This document shows, one piece after another, positions 1 through 7,812 of a DNA stretch of 20,415 nt. The notes below the pieces were generated by a model. That model was not told where the DNA came from and searched no databases. It saw only the letters and a list, made by a program, of their open reading frames with translations. Location: the NCBI GenBank assembly GCA_009801015.1, contig VHZZ01000678.1:28220-48634 (forward strand), written 5' to 3'. This stretch comes from Silene noctiflora (Eukaryota > Streptophyta > Magnoliopsida > Caryophyllales > Caryophyllaceae). The position numbers and the translations under genes are program-made. Numbering within the stretch: the stretch's first letter is position 1; each line of letters opens with the position of its first letter.

Positions 1-173
1 AAAAAGAGCTTTCATATGGAGGGGATAGTTTTCAAATAATTTTTTCGATAACTATAATTATAGTAGTGTTTAAAGTTGAGATAATTTGAAATTTTGTTTT
101 TAATATCTATGCATTTGATAAAATTGTTGTCTATTTAATCCCGTGCAATTTTGTTGCACGGGTATAAAACTAG
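1..173 (+). mobile_element. 3' end of a Helitron (left part outside window)
   Basis: The terminal hairpin is plain. A 9-bp stem CCCGTGCAA (140-148) pairs perfectly with TTGCACGGG (154-162) across a 5-nt loop. It is followed after 7 nt by CTAG (170-173) and then a T (174). A GC-rich hairpin shortly before CTRR, followed by a host T, is the diagnostic 3' terminus of plant Helitrons. The rest of the segment is AT-rich with no coding potential, as in non-autonomous elements. The 5' end and any Rep/helicase gene would lie left of the window. Homology of the neighbouring sequence to KCS genes starts directly at 174-175, which independently places the element boundary here. Confidence 0.8.
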
Positions 174-731
174 TTCCTACAATATTATAACTCTTGATGT
201 TGCTTCTTAGCTTGTAGTGGTTTATAATCATGGAGGATAATGATGGAGTCGGAGTAAACATACTGCAGTTTACTATTAATATTCCAATCTCCTTCGGCTT
301 CACATGTATTTTAGCAAACAATTCAACACTTGCGCCAAATATTATGTCCTCGACTTCCTTTATAGCATCGGCCATGCAAGGATTATAGGGGATGCGCAAA
401 ACTGCTTCAGGAAGGTAAGTGTCTTCTCCAAGACCTGACTTCTCAATAACCTTCTTTTGGAACTCCATGCTTTCTTCTGTGAATGTACCGACTGCACTGC
501 AGCCGTGTATAAATCTTTGTTTCGAGTATTTACAGGTGTTGTCTGGTTTGTAACATGTGAAAAGTTTAGCATATAAACAGGACGAGGTTTAGTTTGGAAA
601 TAGATGATTGCTATAAGAAGGAAGATCAAACTAGTGATCACCCATGTCGGATCGAACATGGTTGAAATGACAATGGTGATGAGAAGAAATAAGCGGAAGA
701 AATGCGCATTTGCCTTTGTTTTGGACACCAT
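174..731 (-). pseudogene. 3-ketoacyl-CoA synthase pseudogene, 5' part only
   Basis: The ATG is at 729-731. The first frame encodes an N-terminus with hydrophobic segments and the KCS-type stretch YFQTKPRPVYMLNFS. There the frame breaks: at 554-560 the + strand reads AACATGTGAAAAG, whereas KCS-a reads AACATGAAAAG, a 2-bp TG gain. Reading on in the next frame restores CYKPDNTCKYSKQ, then EFQKKVIEKSGLG, NCSMFTPTPSLSS and YKLRSNIKSYN, with no further stop. Coding homology stops after SYN-x-x-G, exactly at the Helitron terminus, so the catalytic Cys, His and Asn region is absent here; it may continue left of the window. Over 94 aligned residues it is about 60% identical to KCS-a, far below the roughly 85% between KCS-a and KCS-b, so it is an older paralogue. 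The N-terminus is also about 7 residues shorter between the FF pair and the following Trp. An intact product is not possible as read. Confidence 0.88.
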
Positions 732-741
732 GGTTCTTGTT

Positions 742-918
742 CTTCAAAAGGTATCAAATCCTGTTCCACAAATAATCAGTTTACAAAAGTTCTTTATGTA
801 TTAAGGTTCTGTTTGGCGAGACAAATAAGTTAAGTTTATTTGACCGAAATTTCAATTAGTTGTCTTTTCGTGTTGCGCGTTTGATAAGACTTCAAAAGGT
901 ATCAAGTCCTGTTCCACA
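742..918. repeat. 29-bp direct repeat flanking about 119 bp, 5' of the KCS pseudogene
   Basis: 742-770 and 890-918 both read CTTCAAAAGGTATCAA-R-TCCTGTTCCACA, differing at a single base. The left copy lies directly upstream of the pseudogene ATG. On the minus strand it contains a plausible leader-intron acceptor (…GGAACAG|GATTTG). The spacer 771-889 begins like a MITE (GGTTCTGTTTGGCGAGACAA). A local duplication or an insertion with a long target duplication are both possible. Confidence 0.6.
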
Positions 919-1194
919 TCGACTTTTTATAATACGTTGTTTTTCGACTACATTCCGTTCCAATGGACGACTACAACCCTTGTACTTATACGGCGGGTAT
1001 CACAATGATGCTTTAAACCAATAAAAAAAATTACATTTTAATTGTTTAAGTCCAAGCTACATGTTTGGTAGAGCTACCATGCTAGAAAGCTAGTATTTCT
1101 TCAATCTCTATAATGGAAAGCTACAAAGTATATAGTTTTTAAATATTGCAAGCTGGTCCTTTAGATAAACCATGGAGATAAGCCACACGTCTCC

Positions 1195-1247
1195 CTTGTG
1201 ACCTCTCACAAGTCTTCTCTCACTTGTAGCTTGTGAGAGGTCACAAG
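1195..1247. repeat. Perfect 18-bp inverted repeat (hairpin)
   Basis: CTTGTGACCTCTCACAAG at 1195-1212 is the exact reverse complement of 1230-1247, with a 17-nt loop. It is probably the core of a small foldback MITE. No coding potential overlaps it. The following bases CGTTACAAATGAAAATTTG resemble the edge of the MITE at 5472-5624. Confidence 0.7.
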
Positions 1248-1644
1248 CTTGTGATAAAAGTGGCCGTTACAAATGAAAATTTGCCGGAGATGATCGAGAG
1301 CATGAATTTAAGGCAACTATAAAAAAAATTCATATTTTTGTTCTACTTTTACCATTGATTAATTAATACTACTTATTAGTTATTTTTCAACTACTTTTAA
1401 CAAACATTTTAAATTAATCACTTATATAGTTGTATTATCCATTACTCCTTAAGTTTTAGTACTATTTTATTTATATCTTTCTAGATTTCAGTTAATTTTT
1501 TTAGTTTCCAACCCTGTTTCAGCTAGTTTTAATAAACAGAGTCTTTGCGAAACACTCTTTCTACCTGGCTTGGTTAGTCGTCGAAGGACTAGCTCGATAA
1601 TTTTTTTTTTCTTTTTTTGAGTAAGTGAGAAATGAGAATGGTAC

Positions 1645-1720
1645 CTGAATGACTTGAAAGAAGAGATGGAAGAAACTTGTTGAGCACAGTAGGATTGAAA
1701 TTAAACTTGAGCTTTGAAGT
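1645..1720 (-). other. Candidate 5'-leader exon of the KCS pseudogene
   Basis: On the minus strand the sequence CAAGTCATTCAG|GTACC gives a good splice donor (GT at 1644-1643). A matching acceptor (GGAACAG at 767-761) lies about 30 nt before the pseudogene ATG. KCS-a shows the same arrangement with a shorter intron. The exon's upstream limit cannot be read from sequence. This is inference from splice-site consensus and paralogue comparison only. Confidence 0.3.
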
Positions 1721-1845
1721 GTTGTTCATATGATACTATGAACGTTGTTTAAATAATTAAGATGGTGATGATGAGGGACTTAAATAATGGAGACTCATGG
1801 GTGCGGGATTATGTCGAGAGTTATGCATATCATAACAATCTGAGT

Positions 1846-2070
1846 GTGTTTGCCCTTACTTTTCGAAGTGTTTTTGGCTTTAAAAACACTTTTTGGTCAA
1901 ACACATCAGAAATTTAAAAGCTAATAGTAGATTCTCAAAAACTCAAATACCATGTTATTGCCCATAAAAATAAAAGTATCAATTTGATGTTTCTGTTTCT
2001 TGAAAACTACTTTTGAAAAATTAAGCTTAAAAAACAAAAACTCGTTTTAAGCAAACTAGGCCAAAAACAC
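1846..2070. mobile_element. hAT-type MITE-like element
   Basis: The left edge GTGTTTGCCCTTACTTTTCG and the reverse complement of the right edge (GTGTTTTTGGCCTAGTTTGC) form an imperfect terminal inverted repeat. Inside are repeated AAAAACAC/GTGTTTTT blocks such as GAAGTGTTTTTGGCTTT. This is the texture of the small 'GTTTGGCC' hAT-like MITEs common in dicots. No clear 8-bp target duplication is visible, so the ends are approximate. Confidence 0.35.
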
Positions 2071-3413
2071 TTTGAATACGCATATGAAAATCTGTAATTT
2101 TCTCAAAATCAATATAACTCTTTTCCCTTCTACCTTGTGGACGTAGCCTAACACATTGTTAGTGAATCACGTGAATATGTGTGTTGTTTTCTTTATTGTT
2201 TATGTTTATCTTTTATCGCATTTGTTATAACAATTATTGAGAGACCATTTTCATCGTACCCTTTTATGTATATTTTGTACCCTTTTATTATTGTTTTTGA
2301 CTCATAATGTTTCTTTAATTTGGTACATGTTTTCATAAAAGTCGTAGTTATATTTTATTAAATACCGTAACCATTTTTATTTGTATAGTATCTCATTTAT
2401 TTATAGGATACGTACCTATTTTATTACGTTTTATACCATTTTTCATCAATTTGTAATTGATGTCTCAATAAGTTTATTGAGAGACATCTCTACGAAGACC
2501 TACTGGATTGAAAATGTTTTAGGTTTTCGAAAGAGGGAGATAATTTATTATTCCATAAGTTTAAGAACGTTTCATCCTAGAATCAATTAACAATAAGGTA
2601 ACTAATAAATGATTTATAATGTCCCACAACGGTTTACTATCGACAAGTTATTTCGTGTTATCGACACAAAGTTGTGAGAATCTGACCAACCCAATCCAAC
2701 TCGAATTCTGTTGAACCCAAAAAAGACCTAACCTAAATCAGACCTGGTTGACTCATTTGCCGGTCTAATCGGGTCATTTGATCTGGTTACAGGGCAAGGT
2801 CGATCGAGTCCTTAGTTGGGATATGTATAGGTCAGTTCATTTGGGCCAAGTCAATTTTGTTAGTTCTACTTTTTTTTCCTGATTTATGTTCCATTATTAG
2901 GAATCGATTTCATTCAAATTTCCACTCCTTAGCCACTCACGATAAGTCGATAAATACGGACTCCGTCACTTAAATAAAAGGTCAATTTGTTGATTTATCG
3001 TCCATGCCATCCTCGATTGTTGATTTGAAGTATGGGGAGACAGACAACACATTACTTGTGTATGTTCCTGCATGACTTGGAACTTTATCTTGTACATACA
3101 ATTTGATTTACGGGAAAAAAACGACATCAATTGCTAAATTTCAAGATGATGATGTATAAACAATGTTTGAAACACGGAATTAATTTCTTTTTCATAATTT
3201 CAAATGTTGAAATTAAAATGTAAATAAACGATTAAGATAAAAAGAATATGAGTAGTGTACAGTATCCGAGGCCACCATATAACCATTGCCACATATTACA
3301 CATTTACACGACTCATGTAGCGCCGAATAATTACAAACCTTATGTGAACAACGATTAACTATAGAGTATAGAAGTATAGACGTAAATTTTACTTATCAAA
3401 GAGAAGTGAACTA

Positions 3414-3507
3414 TTCCTCCCGTCTCAGTCAATAGTTCACATTTGTTTTATTTTGAGTATTCTACTCACAAGATAAAACAAATCTAAACTATTAACTCGG
3501 GACAGAT
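3414..3507. mobile_element. Small Stowaway-like MITE at the 3' end of KCS-a
   Basis: The left end TTCCTCCCGTCTCAGTCAAT and the right end (reverse complement ATCTGTCCCGAGTTAATAG) form an inverted repeat. It continues inward to a shared TTTGTTTTAT, giving arms of about 37 bp. TA dinucleotides flank it at 3412-3413 and 3508-3509. It ends 13 bp from the KCS-a stop codon. Downstream of KCS-b the flanks AAGTGAACTA and TTAATGTTAGATTA lie only a few bases apart. That is the element-free paralogous site. Confidence 0.65.
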
Positions 3508-3520
3508 TAATGTTAGATTA

Positions 3521-4930
3521 TTACTTAGGAACATCAATAGGAAAAGAATGAATTTCATCCATCCATGGATTTTTCTCTTGGGTAGGATTCACATTCCTTA
3601 AAGCTCTCCAAACAGCACTATTACACTTAAAACCCGACCCAAACGCAATCTGCCATACCCGGTCTCCCTTCTTAACCCGCCCTTTTGCTTCGGTATACGC
3701 AAGCTCATACCATATCGAAGGGCTCGACGTGTTGCCAAATCGATACAACGACATCCTCGACGGTTCCATATCCCAATCTGTAAGCTTCAAATTCTTCTGA
3801 ACTCCATCTAGTACTCCTCTGCCACCAGCATGAACACAAAAATGCTCAAATGCTAATTTAAAATTCGGAATATACGACTTTACCTTGGACATTTTGAATA
3901 CTTTTTTCGCTACCAGAGTTCCTAAAAACTTCAATTTTTCCGATAAAGGCAGCACCAACGGGCCTAAGGTGGTCATATTCGATTTCAGAGCATTCCCGGC
4001 AACACTAATCAACTCCTTCGACAAAGATATTCCGACTTTCCCTTGCGAATCTTCCCTTAGAGAGGCACAATTGAAGGCCTCATCGTTGGCCGCTTTGTTG
4101 GTCCTTACCGTGTGGACCAACTCGTACTTAGCCCTCCTTTTATCGGACCTCTTGCTCGAAAGCAGCATCGCAGCTGCACCAATTCGGAACACACAATTGG
4201 AAACCAACATAGACCTCTCATTCCCAAAGTACCAGTTGGTCGACCCTGCCTCGACGCTAACCACCAACGCGTACGAGTTCTTGTGAACCCGTAACATGTC
4301 CTTCGCAAGATCGATTGATATTACTCCCGCACTACAACCCATTCCACTAAGATTGTAACTCATAATATTGCTTCGTAGCTTGTACATGTTCACAATTTGA
4401 GCCGATAAAGACGGAGTTGGGCAATAAAGCCCACAATTCAGAACCAATATTCCAATCTCTTTTGGGTTGATATCGATTTTAGCAAAAAGGTCGTCGACAG
4501 CCCCAAACATAAGAACCTCGATTTCTTTCCTTGACTCGGTGAAGGAAGGATTACAAGGAACACGTAAGAGCGAGTCGGTTAAGTATGTTTCGTCACCAAG
4601 TCCTGATCGATCTAAGACCTTTTTTTGGAACTCGAGGCTCTCGTCCGAGAATGTGCCCCAAGCTTGAGACAATTCCATAAGTTTTTTCTTCGAACATTTG
4701 TTATTGTCGTCGGGTTTGTAACATGAAAAGTTTAGTAGATAAACAGGGTAAGGCAGAGTTTGGAAATAGATGATAGCCAACAAAACAAGGATGATCAAGG
4801 TAGTAATCAACCATTTCGAGTCGAATCGAAGATTTTGGAAATGGAAATAGGAATTGGAGAGTAATATGGCGATGATAAGGGTAAGGAAGAAATATGTGGG
4901 AGTTGATTTTATTTTGTGTAGTATAGCCAT
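3521..4930 (-). CDS. KCS: 3-ketoacyl-CoA synthase (KCS-a), intact
   Basis: A single-exon CDS encodes 469 residues. KCS condenses malonyl-CoA with a long acyl-CoA in the ER membrane, the rate-setting step of very-long-chain fatty acid elongation for waxes, suberin and sphingolipids. Two hydrophobic segments (about 12-31 and 41-58) match the N-terminal ER anchors. The FAE1/CUT1_RppA-type domain follows, with the nucleophile Cys199 in NLSGMGCSAG, His363 and His367 in FEHFCVHAGG, and Asn400 in RFGNTSS. The C-terminal GSGFKCNSAVW motif is present. Length is slightly short for the family (usually about 460-520). Two positions look unusual: VRTN (Asn278) where many KCS have VRTH, and Tyr396 before RFGN where FAE1 and CER6 have His. 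The start sits in aacaATGGct. The same context precedes the KCS-b start. It is about 85% identical to KCS-b over 110 residues around the active site. Chain-length specificity cannot be read. Confidence 0.93.
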   Translation of the reverse strand: MAILHKIKSTPTYFFLTLIIAILLSNSYFHFQNLRFDSKWLITTLIILVLLAIIYFQTLPYPVYLLNFSCYKPDDNNKCSKKKLMELSQAWGTFSDESLEFQKKVLDRSGLGDETYLTDSLLRVPCNPSFTESRKEIEVLMFGAVDDLFAKIDINPKEIGILVLNCGLYCPTPSLSAQIVNMYKLRSNIMSYNLSGMGCSAGVISIDLAKDMLRVHKNSYALVVSVEAGSTNWYFGNERSMLVSNCVFRIGAAAMLLSSKRSDKRRAKYELVHTVRTNKAANDEAFNCASLREDSQGKVGISLSKELISVAGNALKSNMTTLGPLVLPLSEKLKFLGTLVAKKVFKMSKVKSYIPNFKLAFEHFCVHAGGRGVLDGVQKNLKLTDWDMEPSRMSLYRFGNTSSPSIWYELAYTEAKGRVKKGDRVWQIAFGSGFKCNSAVWRALRNVNPTQEKNPWMDEIHSFPIDVPK

Positions 4931-4951
4931 TGTTACTCTTGTTGTACAAAT

Positions 4952-5132
4952 CTGAAATCAAATAAAAATGTTACTGGTGTTATTCGCTATGTCAGAACAT
5001 TTATTTAATTTAATAACTTAACTTTAATATTCCGTAATAACTTAACTTTAATAAAAAAAACAAATTTAAACTAATATTTTGTGGCATAATAAATATAATG
5101 AATAATTAGTGAAAAATAGAGGAATGCAAAAC
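4952..5132 (-). other. Candidate 5'-leader intron of KCS-a
   Basis: On the minus strand a pyrimidine-rich acceptor (TTTTTATTTGATTTCAG, AG at 4953-4952) lies 21 nt before the ATG. A donor AACATTTTCAG|GTTTTG lies at 5132-5131. The predicted leader exon would end at 5133. The KCS pseudogene shows the same acceptor/ATG spacing. Inferred from splice consensus; transcript reads would decide it. Confidence 0.4.
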
Positions 5133-5471
5133 CTGAAAATGTTGATGTTGAGTCTGAAAAGATGTGGGTTTCCTTGTATGTATCAACAGAAATGGTGAGC
5201 AGAGACGAAAATAAAAGTTGTATGTAGTACGAATAATCAATGATGTACTCCGTATATGATTTATGGGAGAATAAACTTATAGTTTAAATAAAGGAGGTAA
5301 ATTATTTAGGAGACGGCAAAGTTGTCAGAATTACGTGACATCCTCTCAGAATAATGCAACCATCCAGCACGTCGTTTGTGGATTATGAGGATTTTATCAT
5401 TTTTAATTTTTTAAAAGATAAGCAAGATACGTATTTGTTAACATAATGTCATAATTCATATATAGAGCCCG

Positions 5472-5624
5472 GTTGTCTCATTGAAGACGAACACTATTCG
5501 TTACAAAATGAAGACGGATAATGCTCCTTTCATGATATCACAAGTAGGAGGATAAGTGGGGTGCTTCATTTAATTCCCACTTGCATATTGTGAGGGGAAC
5601 TATCCGTCTTCAATGAAAATTTGT
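5472..5624. mobile_element. MITE-like element with CATTGAAGACG ends
   Basis: CATTGAAGACG at 5479-5489 is repeated in inverted orientation at 5606-5616. A direct partial copy (ATGAAGACGGATA) lies inside at 5509-5521. The right end runs into AATGAAAATTTGTG. Similar edges occur singly near 13680 (GACGGATAATG…GAGAATTTGTG) and 1262-1281, so this is a family present several times in the window. No target duplication was identified. Confidence 0.42.
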
Positions 5625-6142
5625 GTATATACAATAATACAACTCTGATGTTAAGTTGTTTTATAATGCAAAAATTTCATTATTAGAAGAATTATACACC
5701 ATGGGTTATTATTAGGATATTAGATGATTAGGCCCACTAGGGCGTATCGTCTAGGGTTTAGAGTATTAAGGTTTGGATTCTTGATCCTATAAATATATGT
5801 ATTGTTATCGTTAGAATAACAACTATTATCAATACAATTATCTTTATGAAATATGGGTTCGAATCATGGCAACCTCAAAACTTCTCAAAAACTCACGAAG
5901 TGGAACCACAGCACATGGTACGGGGAGCCTGTGCACTAACAATTCTTCAAGCCCAATGGCCATTTGAGTGAGGGAGTGTAATAGGAATATTTATAATAGT
6001 TGAGCCTCAACCATCACACGAAGGCCCTTTTTTTCTTTTTGGGCTTGAAGTGTGGGTGCAGGCGGGATTCCCTGGCCTGTTTTGATTATCCACTTTAGAA
6101 TGGAGGGGGGTGGGATTCGAACCCGTGACCTTTTGGTCACCT

Positions 6143-6226
6143 GGCTCTGATACCATGTCAAGAAACCATCTCAACCAAAAGCTTAAGCTGATGGTTGAAG
6201 TTCCTTGATTCGTTTTATATTCTAAC
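6143..6226 (-). mobile_element. Short LTR plus tRNA-iMet primer site (TRIM-like remnant)
   Basis: Read on the minus strand, 6226-6156 is a 71-bp segment starting TGTTAGAATATAAAACGAAT and ending TTGACA (TG…CA). It is followed immediately by TGGTATCAGAGCC (6155-6143), the classic primer-binding site complementary to initiator tRNA-Met. A 71-bp LTR is in the range of terminal-repeat retrotransposons in miniature (TRIMs). The sequence continuing to about 5925 is probably internal domain; it contains GGGTTCGAATCCCAC and a T-rich run. I could not find the second LTR. Confidence 0.55.
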
Positions 6227-6252
6227 AGTTATTGATTTCAAATCTAACAATA

Positions 6253-6468
6253 TTCCCTCCGTCCCGGTTATTTCTTGTCTTTCTCTATTTTGAGTTGTCT
6301 CAGTCAATTGTGGTCTTTTCTATTTTTTTTCTATTTTGGGAATGCTTGATGAGAAATTTTGTCCTTCACAATCAATTTGGTCTATTTGTCATTTAATTAT
6401 TGACCCCTCCTCTTTCCTTAATCTGTGTACCAAAATCAAAGGATAACAATTGACCAGGACGGATGGAA
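6253..6468. mobile_element. Complete Stowaway MITE
   Basis: The ends TTCCCTCCGTCCCGGTTATT and, in inverted orientation, TTCCATCCGTCCTGGTCAAT are typical Stowaway termini. TA is duplicated on both sides (6251-6252, 6469-6470). At 216 bp with no coding capacity, it fits the Tc1/mariner-derived Stowaway group. Confidence 0.82.
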
Positions 6469-6819
6469 TAGATAATAATTTTGATCAAATAAAAATGACA
6501 ATAGAATAAGATGATTTTTGTAGATTTGTAGGAGATAAAATTTGACATTTATGCATAGCCACCGTTGTTTGATACACGACAAAATTAGTTTTAAATCCAT
6601 ACAATTTTCCACGAGTTTAATTATTAAACTTGTTATTATTAAAAAAAAAATTGATTTAATTGATTTAGAGTTTATTCTTTGAATATACTTTTACCGATAA
6701 TTTTATTTTATTTAAAATAATCCTTTTCAATAAACAAATTAAATTAAATTGATTTAATTTAATTTGATTTAATTTATTTATTGACAAAGATTATTCATTT
6801 CTAGATCATTTCCAGTCAT

Positions 6820-7470
6820 TGTTTTGGCACGAAACCAAGCCCAATTTAAACCCGACTTTTGACCCAACCTTCATCTTCCCAATGAACCACATTCCTATAC
6901 AAAGTCCGACCCAAACCCATGTCTTAAAACCATGTCTTCTCGTCCTCAAACAAGATCAACACAAGCAGCCCACTACAGCCCTCACAAACCGTAACAGTTC
7001 ACGACCAGCTCCTGTTTAGACCCTCATCGACCCTAGATCCAATCGTCCGAAACCACAACCACCACCACCATTCCCTTATAATCAATGCATACTACAAAAC
7101 CACCACAAAACCATATAGATACATCCCCATAACAGCCCTCAAACACCCTCACAAAACCCCTTGTCGCCACGTTTTTACCCAGAAAACACCTCTGACCAGC
7201 GTATCTTAACCTTAGTCAATATGTTTGGTTTCCGAATGCCTTATTCCAAGTAGTTGCGAGAGTCCTTCTATTTTAGAGTGATTTTGGACGAATCTAATAG
7301 CTTCGATCATTCTAAATCAAGTTTGCTTTGTGCTCTTTTGATTAGACGGTGAAGTAGATTCGAACTGGTCTAAACTACCACAAAGTTTGGTGGCGACTCC
7401 TCTAAATCGTTATTCCGATTAGATCCTAACTCTAATTATATTCGAGAATCGAAGCCAAGCCGGCGGGTTC
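6820..7470 (+). mobile_element. Degraded Gypsy-type LTR end with primer-site-like motif
   Basis: The segment is compositionally unlike its surroundings: C- and A-rich on this strand, with CCACCACCACC and AACCACCACAAAACC runs. It ends in ACCACAAAGTT followed by TGGTGGCGACTCC (7388-7400). TGGCGACTCC next to an LTR end is typical of the primer site of Tat/Ogre-like Gypsy elements. No gag or pol reading frame is visible, so this is a fragment. Boundaries are approximate. Confidence 0.38.
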
Positions 7471-7812
7471 CCTGAACATTTCTAAAAATGAATGATCAAA
7501 TAAAACTCAATTAGTTTAACCATTTGTGTTTAAATATTCAACAAAAATAAAAACGTATTGAATCAAAGAATGTATACAGTAATGCAAATTTGGGATAATC
7601 TTGAAAAATAAGGCAAACTTGGGATTATTTGTGGGGAATTCCCTTATTCTTATTGTCGTATACATATATAAATCTACTCGAAACGACTTATTATAAATTT
7701 ACAACCATATCGAATCTGTATCCAAGCTAGATTAACATGGCAATCGACATGGTAACAATGCGATGTACTCCGTACAGTAGAATCGAAATGACCAGACTCG
7801 ATCCAAGCTTGA

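Larger units (their letters stand above)
774..3413. other. Intergenic region between the KCS pseudogene and KCS-a
   Basis: There is no gene here. It is AT-rich DNA containing the inverted repeat at 1195-1247, the MITE-like element at 1846-2070 and a poly(T) run near 1601-1618. A short palindrome (TCTCAATAA/TTATTGAGA) lies at 2463-2482. A CCGGTCT/GGGTCA-rich patch at about 2690-2830 looks like a worn transposon end. A 69-codon open frame at 2381-2590 has no recognisable similarity and the composition of random AT-rich DNA. Nothing is recognised at 2840-3413. Confidence 0.6.
4931..7812. other. Intergenic region between KCS-a and ABCG-a
   Basis: It contains the KCS-a promoter and leader (4931 to about 5300), and no other gene. 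The identifiable repeats are annotated separately: a MITE at 5472-5624, a short LTR with primer site at 6143-6226, a Stowaway at 6253-6468 and a Gypsy-like LTR end at 6820-7470. The stretch 5700-5870 has an LTR-like look (CCTATAAATATATG followed by TCAATACAATTATC), but no ends can be defined. 6470-6800 is AAATTAAATT-type low-complexity sequence. 7480-7812 holds the ABCG-a 3' UTR; no clear polyadenylation signal was assigned. Confidence 0.55.

Noticed and set aside
604..804. 66-codon plus-strand open frame
   Set aside because: It is antisense to the relic KCS and leader, with no similarity to any family I recognise.
3885..4286. 133-codon open frame on the plus strand
   Set aside because: It lies wholly antisense inside KCS-a. 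The protein on the minus strand is a recognised family with all catalytic motifs, and a similar antisense frame in KCS-b (16192-16407) follows from the same codon usage.
6100..6155. tRNA gene suggested by GGGTTCGAATCCCAC
   Set aside because: It has a T-arm-like stretch, but no acceptor stem, D-arm or anticodon loop can be folded. It fits the interior of the short LTR element better.
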